Source of the DNA: Diadophis punctatus similis
Taxonomy: Eukaryota; Chordata; Lepidosauria; Squamata; Dipsadidae
DNA length: 64,000 bases
NCBI GenBank assembly: GCA_023053685.1
Contig: JALIGW010000005.1
Coordinates: forward strand, 55,223,242 to 55,287,241
Reading direction: 5' to 3'
The notes under the pieces were generated by a model. That model was not told the origin of the DNA and ran no database searches. It was given only the letters and a program-made list of their open reading frames with translations. The translations under genes and the position numbers were made by a program. This document shows, piece by piece, positions 47,896 to 61,010 of this stretch (within the stretch, counting starts at the first letter, position 1; each line of letters starts with the position of its first letter).

Positions 47896-48484
47896 CGAGG
47901 GTGAGTCAAAAAGTAATTCCATTTTCTTTAGGACAGGTATAATTACCAACACAGGAACATGTAGTATACATCAAAATGAAGCTGGTCCTCTGTGGATCAC
48001 ATCCCTAGTTCTCAACATAGTCACCATTACTCTCAATAGCAATGTTCGACCTTCGAATGAGAGCATGTATGCCTGCCTTGTAAAATTTTGTTGACTGTTC
48101 TTGGAGCCACTGCTTCACTGCAGTTTTCACTTCCTTGTCACTGGAATAATGTTTGCCTCTCAAACCCTCTTTCATGGGGCCGAAGAGATGATAGTCTGAA
48201 GCCCCATGAAAGAGGGTTTGAGAGGCAAACATTATTCCAGTGATGAGGAAGTGAAAACTGCAGTGAAGAAGTGGCTCAAAGAACAGTCAACAAAATTTTA
48301 TGAGACAGGATACATGCTCTCATTCGAAGGTGGAACATTGCTATTGAGAGAAACAGTAACTATGTTGAGAAGTAGGGATGTGATCCACAGAGGATCAGCT
48401 TCATTTTGATGTATGCTACATGTTCCTGTGTTGGTAATTATACTTGTACTAAAGACAATAGAATTACTTTTTGACTCACCCTCG
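47896..48484. mobile_element. mariner inverted dimer (foldback)
   Basis: Both ends read CGAGGGTGAGTCAAAAAGTA in inverted orientation and are flanked by TA (47894-47895 and 48485-48486). The whole 589 bp is a palindrome with arms 47896-48180 and 48201-48484 around a 20-base loop. Each arm encodes the C-terminal end of a mariner transposase: DYHLFGPMKEGLRGKHYSSD on the - strand (48232 downward) and MKEGLRGKHYSSDEEVKTAV on the + strand (48206 upward). Neither has the N-terminal DNA-binding part or most of the catalytic domain, so the copy is non-autonomous. Confidence 0.9.
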
Positions 48485-48486
48485 TA

Positions 48487-49086
48487 CAAGCCTGCTGAAG
48501 GCCACATTCTAATATTTAAGCAGCAGAACAATGAATAAAGTTGAATTTTGCCTGAAATATAAAAACAGGATAGTTTTGGGGACTTTTTTCATCCCTTCAC
48601 TAGGAACAACAGTGCAACCATAGCAGTATGTGTTGATAAATATTTAACCATTGCCACTGCCACACCATGCCACTAGTTGCTGAACAGTTGATTGGCACAT
48701 CAGGTGTTTTGGTTCGAATCATTTTTATGAAATCCAGAAAATGTAACAATTGGCTTCTCAGCTGGAACATGCAGACTCCAGCACACCGCTGAATGTTAAG
48801 CATGTCTGTTGAAATAATTGTAGAAACCACCTCTCAATTGATGGAATTGTAGTCGCAATACATCTGGAGTTGAACAAGGAAGGTATATAAAATTGGACTT
48901 TAGCTTACATTGGCAATATTTGTTTCTGTTTATTAATTTTGAGCATACAGTATAAACTTCACATACAATAGATCTATTAGTAATGTTTCCCCAAATCTTG
49001 GTCAAATGATTATAAAATATTGATTGTATTACTTTCCAAAATGAGCAAAACATGCATACACATACCAAAAAAATCATGCTAATTCA

Positions 49087-49088
<2 letters not shown>
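48487..49088. other. unique AT-rich sequence
   Basis: Nothing recognised. Confidence 0.5.

Positions 49089-49156
<68 letters not shown>
49089..49156. repeat. (AC)n microsatellite
   Basis: 34 AC units, uninterrupted. Confidence 0.98.
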
Positions 49157-49159
<3 letters not shown>

Positions 49160-51685
49160 AGTGAGCTGTACTTTTATTAGGATTGACCAAAATTTCATAG
49201 CTGTCTATGCAGAACTGATGATCTTAATCTTGTGAGACCATACAAAAAGCATATGGGAACGAAATACAAAATTATTCAGGTATTGTAGCCATGTTTTAGA
49301 GTCGGCTTTGAGGTGCAAACTTTTGCATCAGTTACTAATTGGTCTGGAGTGGGTCGAGATTACATCCTAGCATTGCAACTGTGATTGAAATAGCCTATAT
49401 ATTTGATTACATAAATTCCACCACTCCCAGAGTCTGAAAACGAAAAGACCAGTTGTACATCAAAATTTATTTCTTACTATGGGTGAAACCTTTAGGTTTC
49501 TGCCTAACCAAGAGCAGAACTAAGGAGAAAGATGACAGCAACACTACTATCTCTTGACAGCTTAAAATTACTAGCTTAATTACATTAGGATGTAATAGAT
49601 TAGTAACTTATTCTACTCTTAGTTATTTCTTAGAAAAGTTCTATTTGTTACCCAAAATATCTTAACGTATCTTTAGTTTATAGCAATATAATCACAATAT
49701 TCTGCTCAGTGGGGAAATATTCAGTGAGCTATATTCAGATAGCAGCTGTTTAGATATGTGATTGTTTTTTTTTTCAGTTGCAAGGCTGTATCTTTAACAT
49801 TGTATAAGAAAGAGGTTGGTGTTCTGTTTATTTTTCCAATCAATGTTTGGGGCTCCAATCAGCAGCGCACACATTGAGTGTGAAATTGTTGATAAAACTA
49901 AACATTCAGCACTTACATTTAGCAGATTTTTATATTATGATAAGCAAAATAAAATATATTTGGGTGTTGGGATTGGGCAGAATTAATTTTTGGCATTTAA
50001 AGGAGTTGGAAAGGGCAAAGAGACCCAAGTTAAGGAAATCAGAATTTCAGATCTTGGATTTACCATGAAGTAGATGAAATAAGACAAGCTTCCCCTGCTT
50101 TATTTCACTTACAAATCTATATTTTTAGTCTGTTTTATAATAATACTATTTAAATATTTGTTGCTTTAGGCATTATATGTTAAGGTGAGAATAAATCTCC
50201 ATAGAGGCAATGTTTGATCTTTCTCTCGGAGCTCAGACATTTAGAAATAAAGCCGAAGTTAAAGTTATAATAAAATATTTATTTTGGTACAAAAACAATA
50301 AATTCTGAATAATTACATTCTTGCTAATTAAATGCGACCGCTCCCGGTCAGAGCCAAACCAGAAGAAGAAGAATGGAGAATCAGGAATGCACACATGCGT
50401 ACAAGATCACATCATGTGTCCTGCTTGTAATGGAATGTACCATAATATTAGTATAGGAGTGCATCACCCTGCATAGACAAAACAACTGACAATATTCACT
50501 ACATGACATTATAAACTTGCAGCTACAGTGTATTTATTTGATGAAATGCTAGTTGTGTTCAGGTTGCAGAGACTGAACAATCATCTTTTTAGGATGCTTT
50601 AATTAGGATACAATTAGCAAAGTTTAGAGTTGCCATCCTAAATCACCATTAGTATTTAAGAAGTGCCTGAACATTTAAAAAGTGTAATAATTAAGTATAC
50701 CATTATCATTACCATCATCATCACTATCATCTATTAAAATCGGTATACTTTTCAGAGGCCAACTATTCAGTTGTCTGCAGCTTGTGTACTTTTGACTCCT
50801 ACTCTCCATTTTTAATTAGGGAAGGCACTCTTGGAGAAAGCCATTTAGTTCTATTGCCTTTAGATATAATTAGCCCATGGTGTGTCTGAATTCCGCCACC
50901 TAGACCAATAATGGCATATCAATTATGGGAGGTGTTTTTGAAATGAGAAAGAAGTTGTAACTGGCTGTTACCTGCTATTCAATTATTTCATAGCCAGAAA
51001 TGTATAACTTGAATCCCTACAGAACCAATTAGCAAAGTTTGCAGAAATTGCAGAACCACTTATGAGGGGGTTAGTAGCAGATATAAGATTAACACTTTCT
51101 TAATTCTGTGTGTAAAATCTGCAATCACAGTTGGAGTTATTAGCAACCAGTTATAGAATGTCAGCTCTCTTACTGGACTGAAAAAAAAAATCCTTTTTCT
51201 ATTTCAATTTCATTTTTTTTAAGTACCAAGCATTTTTGGTTGTTAGTATTTAATATATTGGTACATGCAACTTCTATCCTCATTCAGAATATTAAAATGC
51301 TCTCTGAATTGTTGAGGGACAAGGAGTATCTTTGGTGTCAGGCCTGGTGTCAGTAGGATAGCCTCTGATTTTAAGGTTCTATTCAGAGTCATTGTTAATA
51401 TGAGATCATTGCTAGTTCCATATGTTAGGTGGTATTATGAGGGAAGCCATTTTCCTAAGTTATCTTGTAGTTTACTGAATTATTACTATTGCCTCCTGAA
51501 TGTCGTCTTCCTCTTTTCCTCTCAGTTTGCAATCTAAGACGGTATTGTATGTGAACAAAGAGTATTTTTTATAGATTACATCAGAGGTGAACAATCTTTG
51601 GCCCATCGTTATGGACATCATACATCCTGTTTTGTGGCTTCAAGAGCTTCTCAAGATTAAGTGAGGTTTTTTTTGCTTTTTTAAT
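49157..51685. other. unique AT-rich sequence, 2.5 kb
   Basis: 50740-51120 is rich in AATTA and CCAAT words and lacks repeats. 51801-52599 is also featureless. Confidence 0.4.
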
Positions 51686-51800
51686 ATAAATTTATTTAAA
51701 TTATTTATATGGTTGCCCATATCACAACAGTTTTAAAAAATCTATTAAACAAGCAGGAGCCACCAAACAAAATCTAACTATTAGAAAAAACGAGGATATT
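51686..51800 (-). mobile_element. LINE/SINE 3' tail fragment
   Basis: AATTATTTATATGGTTGCCC resembles the 3' end of squamate LINEs read on the - strand. Short and decayed. Confidence 0.35.
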
Positions 51801-52599
51801 TCAGTTGTTGAAATAAAACATTAAAAAAATTCAGTGTGACAAGAATGCAAACATAGTACCTGCCCTTAACTTACTCAGAATGTTAAACTTCTTTGTAGCA
51901 GTGACGAACAGTAGGACAGAAGTAGCTTCAGTGTTTGGTCAATGCTGAAATCAGACCTAGCTTCTACAAGTTAACTCCTCTTTTTATCCTCCATGTGGTT
52001 GCTAAGAATAAATGAATGTCATTGGCAATTTTAGTTATGTGCAACCTACCTGAAATATAGCTGATATAAACCAATATAATTGGTATATATTTCCTTTTCC
52101 TCTAGCTTACTTGTTCTAGATAGAAAATGTATAATAGAGGATAATAAATACTTTGAACTTGGTCCTGCAAGCTAGTTAGGTGTGGAAATTATTGCCAGCA
52201 TATTTTTATTTTCAGTCCCTATTCTCCAAAGTAGAAAACTGGCACAGAGTTCAGCAAGCTAAAAAAGAAAGAATACTTGGTTTCAATTGTGCTTCTGTGC
52301 TATATTATGACTCTAGAATTTATCTGAGCTGCTTGCATTTATCTCATGACCTCTGAAGGATTATATTGCAATAGTGGAAATCTGTCCAGAGAAACAGTAA
52401 TATCTGTTTCCATTTTAGCCTGGCCAAAGTTTTATAATTTATGTAGTTAAACTTATGAATACAAATACACTCTGACATCTGTTGTAGCTGGAAAAAGCTG
52501 CTCCTGATTTCACCTTTTTGTTTCTTTTTGTAAGACCTTCCATTGTAAACTTTTATTGGAAAAGTGTTAATCCATTAGAGCCAAAGCAACATAGTTTTT

Positions 52600-54040
52600 T
52601 CTTTCTTTCTTTTTCTAGTTTATTTATTTATTAATACTATAATACACAAAAATACAAAAGAAAACACCAGGAAAGATAGGGGAAGGGAAAGGGAAGGGAA
52701 AAGGATAGGAAAAGGGAGGGAAAGAAAGAAAGGCATTGACTTTCGACCCTCTTTGGTACAGTAGAATAAGATAATAACATCAAACCTCAACTTTTTACTT
52801 TTACATAATAGTATAAATTGGCCATTTCTATAACAAAAAACCTACTTAATCGGTAAAACCCAAAATCAAAAATTTCATTTTTTCACACCTTGAGCACAAA
52901 GCCCCGAAACGGCTTCCAAGTACAAACAAAAGTAGTTGTGTTATTGTCTTTAATCAAAGCAGTCCGTTTAGCCATATCTGCTAACTCCATCAACTTCTGC
53001 AGCCATTCATCCATTGTGGGAATCAAAGTGTCCTTCTATTTTTGTGCATGAAGTAATCTTGCTGCCATCAATATATATAACATCAAAGTTTAAAAAAAAT
53101 TCCCAAGTCTTTTTCCATTAAACTCTAAGTTTCTGATTTTGTCTTTATATTCACTTTGAGAATCTTCTGTATTAAGATGTGAATTCTACTCCAATATTTC
53201 TTTGCTTTGTCACATATCCACCATAAGTGATAAAAGGTTCCTTCTTTACTTTTACATTTCCAACATTAATTTGAAATACCTTTATACATTCTTGACACCT
53301 TATCTGGTGTTAAATATCAATGATACATCCTTTTATAAATATTTTTTAAAAATTATAATTTAATGTAAATGTTAAACCTTTCATCCACATATTCTCCCAT
53401 TGTTCAAGCATGACATTATATCCAAAGTTCCTTGTCCACTGAATTATGCAGTGCTTTACATATTCAGTCTCCAAATTCAAATTCAATAACAATTTATAAA
53501 CTTTGGCAATAATATGTTCCTGACTACCGCACAGTAGGATTTCCAATTTGCTTTTCACAAAATCAAACCCATAACTCTTTTTGTCTGATTTAAATCTTTA
53601 TTTAATTGTAAATATATAAACCAATGGCTGACATGTCCTTCTGATTCTAACTTCTCCTAGGATCACTAATGTTAAACAATATTATTTGATCATACGTCCA
53701 CCAGTCTGGCTTCGCCACCATTTCTTTTCTGGGGCAACCCCCCAGAGAGGCATCTATACAGAAAGCCTTGTCTATATTTATTCCAAACTCTTAGGATGGC
53801 ACTCCTAACAAAATGTTTATTGAAATCAACATTTACTTTATACCACATCATAGATAACTGTGCCATCCAAATCTTAATTCATGAGCCTTTAAATCAAGTG
53901 GCCTCTTATTTTGGAGGTTCATCTACTTTTTTAGCCAGACCAAACAGCAAGCATCAAAATACAATTTCAAATCTGGTAAACCCAAACCTCCTTTTGTGTC
54001 ATTTCAAAACTGATGCATTTATTGTAGCACATGTTTCAGA
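52600..54040 (-). mobile_element. L1 LINE, degenerate ORF2 C-terminus and 3' UTR
   Basis: Read on the - strand from about 54030: GGLGL-like block near 53990, KRPLDLKAHELRFG-type decay near 53910-53860, the block 53558-53346 containing KVYKLLLNLN and WTRNFGYNVMLEQWE, and the terminal MDEWLQKLMELADMAKRTAL ending at a stop near 52883. This order is that of the C-terminal third of vertebrate L1 ORF2. Several stops and frameshifts show it is old. The 3' UTR has a homopurine tract on the + strand (52676-52735) and ends in TTTATT repeats. Confidence 0.8.
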
Positions 54041-55100
54041 AGATTACATTTTGAAGAACCTATTTTTGAAGGCTGTACCAAGAAACATATCACTCTGACC
54101 TTAAAAAGAAATGATATCAACAAATTAAGATCCTCAAAATGGCAGAGTCTTCAGAGATTATTAATGTTTGGCATTCAAGATTTTATGTGTACAGATACTG
54201 AAAGAAATAAGAACGCATATCTTCAATCTCAGCTTGCCAATATATGTGGAACTTTTATGTAGGAGAATTTGATGGACCTTTCCATTGATTACTACACTGT
54301 TGATATGAGTTGCAGTTTTAGAGCTTAGAACAACTGGCACAATGTAGATATTAAACAGGTTATGACTTTTCTAGTAATTAATTTTCCACTTATCCTATCA
54401 TAAAGCATTCTGTGAATTAAAAATGTTTAATTATGAATTGAATAGTGCCTTTTACGTGGAATAGATAATACCTTTATGACAACCTATTTCCTTTCCCCAT
54501 TCACACTCATATTTCTGACCTGAGATATTTTTAAAGTAAGAGTCTTCACATTCGATGGTAGCAAGATGTCATTATTATATGGAATCTTTTGTATGATTCT
54601 TTGCTCCCTCCTTTCATTTCAGGTAAATGTTACTCAACTGGTTTTCAGAGCCTTAAAAAAAAGTCTGCATGGTAAAAATATTGAAACCACAGGCTGGGAA
54701 TACTTCTTTTTCTCTTTAACAGAGATTTCTCTTTTGTGAAACATGGATTATGTATCCAAAAATAAAATAAACAGAGAAAAATCACATTTAAATGCCCAAC
54801 ATTATATATATAGTTTTATTGAAAAAATCCTGCTATAATTCTGATACCTGAATACCCGGCATTTAAAACAAATCCATCTTTGCCCCCCCCCCCATACTGA
54901 AGAATCTGTCCACAAGTAGAACCTCAAGCCATTTATGCTTCCAAGGTACAGCAGAGTATTAGTATCACAAGGACTACAAAAATTAAACTGGATATCCAAA
55001 TATTCACTGTCAAACAATTTTTTTTGCACTGCTTACAAATCATTCAGTCAGTTCTATTAGAGTTTGTATTATTAAGGCTTCCAAAATGAGTGAAAGTGAC
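54041..55100. other. unique sequence with a possible repeat trace
   Basis: GAATACCCGGCATTT near 54850 recalls a known squamate repeat word but is too short to assign. Confidence 0.35.
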
Positions 55101-55108
55101 AAATGGAG

Positions 55109-55861
55109 CAAGGGTGACAGTCCAATTTTTTCCCCAACGGTTCTGTGTGTGTGGCTTGGGGGTGTGTGTCATGTGACTGAGTGGGTGTGGCCAACTTGAC
55201 ATCACTCACAGCAAGGTGGGCGGCACCACCCCACCAAGCCACGCCCACCAAGCCACGTCCACAGAACCGACAGAAAAGTTCGGCCAAGTCTTCTAGCATT
55301 CAACCTGGATGCTTCTCGTCTCCTCCTCATGTTTGCTCTGTGTGTATGAGCTCAAGAAGAAGGAGAGAAGCAGCCATATTGAATGCTGTGGCAGAGAAAA
55401 GCCAAATTTTTGACCTTGCCTTCACAGCGGAGCTGCTCCCTTTATGGTCCCCCCTGGCCCCCTCCCCCCCAGGGGTCGAAGTACCTTAAAGGAACTGACT
55501 GCAGCAGCTCCACTGTGAATGGAGGGAGAAAAAAAGTTTGGATTCTCTCTGCTGCAGTATTTAACATAGAATGCTGTCCCTCCTGGCCCCCTTTCTCCCG
55601 GGGACTACCTTAAAGGGACAGGCAGGCTGCCGCAGCTCCCTTCCAAGCAGGCTCCCTTCCCTTCACTGTGAAGGGAGGAAGAAATGTTTGGCCAGGTCTT
55701 CTCCTTCTTGGGCATACACACAGAGTGGAAGGGGTGAGCGGGTGAGAGGGCGGGGGTGGGCAGGGCCAACCAGCGGTGGTTTTTACCGGTTCAGCGAACC
55801 ACTTCAAATTGCTGCTATGGGCTTGCCCAAGTTGGTCTGAGCCGGTCAAATTACACCCCTG
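55109..55861. mobile_element. hAT-like MITE, about 753 bp, related to 14115
   Basis: Begins near CAAGGGTGACAGTCC and ends AAATTACACCCCTG. Flanks AAATGGAG (55101-55108) and AAGTGGAG (55862-55869) match at 7 of 8. Contains an ACGGTTCTGTG block like the 14115 element and a second ACCGGTTC block near 55788. The interior has repeated purine-rich gene-like blocks but no supported ORF. Confidence 0.65.
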
Positions 55862-55869
55862 AAGTGGAG

Positions 55870-58800
55870 GGATCCTTCACCCAGTCCATCCACAGATACA
55901 AAAGGAGATCTCTTGATTTCCCTGATCTCCTTTATGAAAATGCACGATCAGTTGAGACTTTTCTTTTTTTGTAGGTATATGTACTAAACTATTCTGTGTG
56001 TTTATGTTCCCAAGAAACTGTGACTTATTTTCTTCTTCTTCTGTTGATACGCATTGACTCATGCCATAGCTAGATACAGCAAAGAATTCAGAATGGCTGT
56101 TATAGTTTGGCATTTCTCAAGTACTGTCTTGCCGGGTTCTTTGGCCTTGATATTATAAAATTAAATTTGAGCCTCTCAATGGCCTCCAGGCAGGCTTTTG
56201 TAATCTGTTTTATAATCTATTACAATCTGTCACTTGCCATGTGGATCACAAAATAACATGATATGGTATTAGATGTGACCTTTTTTGTGTTTCTAATGTT
56301 TGAAAATCTTCCTTGTTATAGATGAAGTAACATATTCCAAATGAAGCAACATCAAAAGTGATTTTTCCTCACATACAAAATCAAAAAAGCCAAACCAAAA
56401 AAAGAGAGAGATGTATGTACCCATTTAAATTAGTGAATTCATGCATAATAATTACATTTATAAGTATCATGATTTGTAAACTAAGGTACAATATAGTGAG
56501 GTTAATGTATTCTTGATTTTAAGAAAAAAAAACCATTTCAAATATTGACTTTGAAATAACTCAAAACTTTAAATAAGCAACTGAACAAGAATTAGGAATA
56601 GGGAAGAACTAGCTTAATGTGCCTCTCGCTCACACACAAAATGACAACTAAAGGATAAGGAGAAGTTGCCAAATAAGTGGAACTTGTCTTTTGGAAAATT
56701 AAGAATTACAGCAACTAATATCCTGAGCATATATAAAGATGATTTACAATCACTCTTGGTTTGTGTTTTGAATGTTTAAAGTTAATTGACTAGAAGGCAA
56801 AGCTTGTTGAATCCAGTACTGTAATGAATCTACTAGATTCAACTTCCCAACCAACTAATCTTAAAGGCAACATCAGTTAACAATCCACTACATTACTGCT
56901 TTTTTGAGGGGGATTATCAGTATTATTTTTGTTTTGTTTTTTCTTTTCTGATTGCTACTTTTTTCTTTTTAATTAAACCTCAGCAAATCCAAAAGTAGAG
57001 CTCATTCTAACAAAGAATTAATAGACTTTACTGGGAATACTGTCTGATTCAGTTTCCAATGAGAAGTGCATTACATATAGTACTGTAGTATCCCGTCCTG
57101 TAAAATATCTTGTCATGAAAACCCTTTGTGTTGAAAGTGTACAATACCCCTTTTCTGTCCCCTTTACTCTTTTGGCATGTTTTCTGCACTTGAATGTTTT
57201 CTGCATATCAAATCATTTTCCTGTTTGATCATGGAGTGTAAACAAAATGTGTGAGAACTGAATGAAATTGTGAGCAGGTCTTGATAACAATATTTTAACA
57301 GAATCAATATGGCAGGATAGAGAATGATAAAATGTGGAAGAGATTCAGAAATAGATTTCTTAAGTATTACCAAACTTGTGGGAAAGCAAATACATACAGA
57401 ATGAATATGAAGAACATTAATGTGAATATTTCATGTTGTGGATGAAAAAGATTACATCTTTTCCCATCAGTTTCCATCAGTTGGAAGCACCCCATTTGTA
57501 ATCAGCATTCTTGAATCTGGCAGTTTCTGAATATAATAAATAAAATCTAATCAATTCAATAATATAACACCAAAGGCTACATTCCAATAACTACCTGGGT
57601 CTGAAACAAAAAACTAAAATAGATTTGATCTCATTCAAATTGATTAAATGTAATTAGTATGTGACACTTCCTATATTCAATTATTTCCCTACCCTTCAGA
57701 TTAAGAACCTACCATGGGGGATATTCTGATATCTCCACATTTCCAGAGATCACATAAACCCCTGGGAATACAATTAGTGCACCCATGAACAAAATTGATA
57801 ACAGAATTGATCAAAATTGCCTACTTTGATCCAAGGTAATTTTTCTTGTTGTTGAGCTGTGCTGGTAGTACGGAAATAAACAGAGCCAAACTTCAGCATG
57901 TAAATTATAGGATAAAGCTGACAAGTTGTATCTTTAAATCCCATAATGTAGCAGGAGCTTAAATCTTTCCCTCCTGACATCTACTTCCCCCACATTTGTT
58001 ATATAAATAGATTTCTACCGTGTGCATAAGGTAAATGCATAACAGGACAGTAAGATGGAAAAGAAGTCAGATCATTTTGTTTCCTTTTGACTGTGATGGA
58101 CAATATGCAACTCTCCAGATATCCTTGAATTGCACTTCTCATAATTATATATGCTAGTGTACTAGTTATAAGATGTTTATTAGCATCTGAAGAGCTCTTT
58201 CTATCTATCTCCATCCAACAAGAGAATTTAAAGGTGCATTAAAATTCTTAAAGTTACACCTTATTAGGTCCAAGTGCTGAAACTAACTCCTGATGTTATA
58301 GCATTTAGCAATTGTTTCTTCCACCTAAGTAATCTACTCAGAACTCTCCATGGTTTTTGGATGGAATCCAACATGAAATGGTTAATGAAGCCTCCAGGCG
58401 TAATTCTCACAGTACATAATAGATGCTGTGCAGTGTGCAGTGTGATACAGGAATTATACATGGTAGCTATTCAGCATCCAGGGAAAGAATATTGGGGTGG
58501 AACAAGATTTGACTTGACATCTGAACCAATTCCAATATTGGGACTGTCAGACTCATGTAGGTGCATTGAATCCCACTGACCTATTTGCAGGGACTGTTCA
58601 ATATATGGATAACATCATTCAATCTATCACACTGAGATATGTTGAGACACAATATTGATGTAGGAAAGGAGGGCCAGATCAATATTGGAAGAAATTTGTT
58701 GAGGGCGGATGAACCTCCCACTCATCTTCCATAACTCTAGTTAGGCATCTGTTTAGCTCAAAGTAGAGCTAGAGCCATCTAATACCCTACAATTTGTGAG

Positions 58801-58986
58801 ATGACACCCTACAGACTCTAGGGTTTCTTTGAATTCCTGTTTCAAAATTGGAGGAAGTGCTCCAATCCACATTTTTTTTCTTAGTTCAACCAACCATAAC
58901 ACAAGTTCATTATAAAGGGCTAAATGGAAAGAAAGAGCACTAGTATGTATTATGTATTAGTGCTCTTTCCTTCCATTTAATCCTAA

Positions 58987-58989
<3 letters not shown>
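55870..58989. other. unique AT-rich sequence, 3.1 kb
   Basis: Nothing recognised apart from the small inverted repeat at 58920-58980. Confidence 0.5.

Positions 58990-59031
<42 letters not shown>
58990..59031. repeat. (CA)n microsatellite
   Basis: 21 CA units, uninterrupted. Just upstream, 58920-58980 holds a small inverted repeat (AAGAGCACTAGTATG... against ...TAGTGCTCTTTCC). Confidence 0.97.
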
Positions 59032-59032
<1 letters not shown>

Positions 59033-59489
59033 CCTTGAGCTCCTGAATGAAAGTTGGGATACACTGGAAATCTAATAAATAAATTCTAACAAACATTCAA
59101 AAACAGTCAGCTGAAGGTTGGGCAAAAGATATGCTGAGTGGAACATTGAATCCATTGTTTATATGGTCCATAATACTTATCATGCTCCCGCTCCCCATGA
59201 GAGGAAATTTAGATAAAATAACAGTAACCAAAATATGTTTCCTTTTCATTTCTTCTCAGGAAAAAAAGGAATTATTTTCTGTCTTAAAAAATAACTGACA
59301 TGAATATGTATTGTCCAAACTTCTACTTTATTTGTTTTTGTTGACAGGATATTAGTTTGTCAGAGCATTCTGAATTACCAGTAAGATTTTAAAGGAACTC
59401 CTAAATGTAAATATACCGTTATGGTACTTAGTTATTGCTTCAGCAGACTAATAAACAGCGGTTACCCCTCTGGATAATGCTTAGGATCA

Positions 59490-60310
59490 TTCATCCCAGA
59501 TGGAATCCTACATGAAAGGGGAGATGCCAGATGTTCATGCTGGTTGGAAAAAAAATGAAGGAACAAGAGACATTGCTTCTGTGCAATGGATAATTCAGAA
59601 AGCCAAAGAATTCTCCCTAGAAGTCCACATGTGCTTAATTATTTATACCAATGCCTTCAATTGTGTTGACCATGTCAAGTTATGAATTGTCCTTTGGAAA
59701 ATGGGAAGCCCATTGTTCTCTTGGCAAACCTACAGACAGATTAGGAAAGTACAGTCCACATGCAACACAACACAACAGATTGGTTCCCTGTTAGTAGGAG
59801 AATGAGATGAGAAAGAGACTATATACTCTCTTCTTATTTATTCAATACCTTCACTGAATATACATTGAGGGAATATGGATTGAAAGATTATGAACATGAT
59901 TTTGTAATTGAAGGAAAAAATATAATGTGCTATGCTGATGATTCAAAATGATAGCTGAAATAATAAAATGAAAATGAAAGCTCTAGTAATGAACTAAGAT
60001 TAAATATAAAGAAGCTCAAACTAATGACAACAGGTATAGCAACCAATGTCAAAACTGACACTGGGGGTGGTAGATCACTTCTGGATCATCCTTTTAGAAA
60101 CAACTATCATCATGTAAAGGAACCAGCATTCAAACATATTGCACAGACTAGAAGTTGGTAGGGTAGCAGTCAAGGTCTTGTAAAAATATTCAGGTGCTGT
60201 GATTTGTTGATATGTACAAAAATCAGAATCTTATATGCAATGATTTACTCTCTGAAACTTTTGAACTTTGGCATTGGAGAAGTTTCTGAAAGTAACATGG
60301 ATAAAGAAAG
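59490..60310 (+). mobile_element. degenerate Bov-B (RTE) LINE, reverse transcriptase region
   Basis: Frames near 59560-59690 contain RDIASVQWIIQKAKEF and NAFNCVDHVKL, and CYADDSK occurs near 59925-59950 in a further frame. These correspond in order to Bov-B motifs; the Asp of the first catalytic block is lost or altered. Stops and frameshifts are numerous. Confidence 0.7.
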
Positions 60311-60364
<54 letters not shown>

Positions 60365-60535
60365 AAAGAGAGAAAGAAAAAGAAAGAAAAAGAAAGAAAA
60401 AGAAAAAGAAAGAAAAAAGAAAAAGAAAGAAGAAAGAAAGAAAGAAAAGAGAAAGAAAGAAAAGAGAAAGAAAGAAAGAATGAAAGAAAGAAAGAAAAAG
60501 GAAAAGGAAAAGGAAAGAAGAAAGAATAGATTATA
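60310..60535. repeat. (GA)n and (GAAA)n purine tract
   Basis: About 226 bases of pure purine on the + strand apart from a few T. It interrupts the Bov-B relic. Confidence 0.95.
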
Positions 60536-60654
60536 GAATAAATAAAACCAGAGTTTTCAGTTGAGATACAAATAACCACTCTCAAATTGCCACATTTTAT
60601 ACAGACTGTACAGAAATCAAGCTCTTTTGTAAAGTCTATAATACTGATGGAAGA

Positions 60655-60815
60655 GAATATTTGTAGCTCAGGACTGAACTGTGGGATCATTGGTGCTCTC
60701 TGAGCTTGGTTGTTTTCTTACAGATGTTTCATTACCAAACTATCAGTGCTAATGACTTTACCTAGTTTGGTAATGAAATGTCTGCAAGAAAAAAACCAAG
60801 CTCAGAGAACACGAA
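60655..60815. repeat. foldback repeat, same family as 46655
   Basis: Inverted arms at about 60690-60741 and 60763-60813 (TGAGCTTGGTTGTTTTCTT against AAACCAAGCTCAG). Confidence 0.6.
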
Positions 60816-60849
60816 AGACACCACTAAGGTGGAAAGAAACAGTAGGCAA

Positions 60850-61010
60850 CCAATCATGAAGTGAATGGATTTGATTATTATTCGATTTTGATTATTTAGG
60901 AGATCTAAAGGCCAGGTTAGAGACATTTCATCCTGGAGGTCTATTAATGTGATCACTAAGAGTTGTCACTAACTTGATGAAACATAATCATTCAATCATC
61001 CCTCTGGAAG
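60850..61010 (+). mobile_element. RTE-like LINE 3' end fragment
   Basis: GGAGATCTAAAGGCCAGGTT and GTGATCACTAAGAGT match the block at 16880-16945. It lies downstream of, and in the same orientation as, the Bov-B relic at 59490, so both may be one element split by the microsatellite and foldback at 60310-60815. Confidence 0.4.

Noticed and set aside
60204..60690. Highly charged Lys/Glu/Arg frame and its Ser/Phe/Leu complement
   Set aside because: Translation of the GA/GAAA microsatellite.
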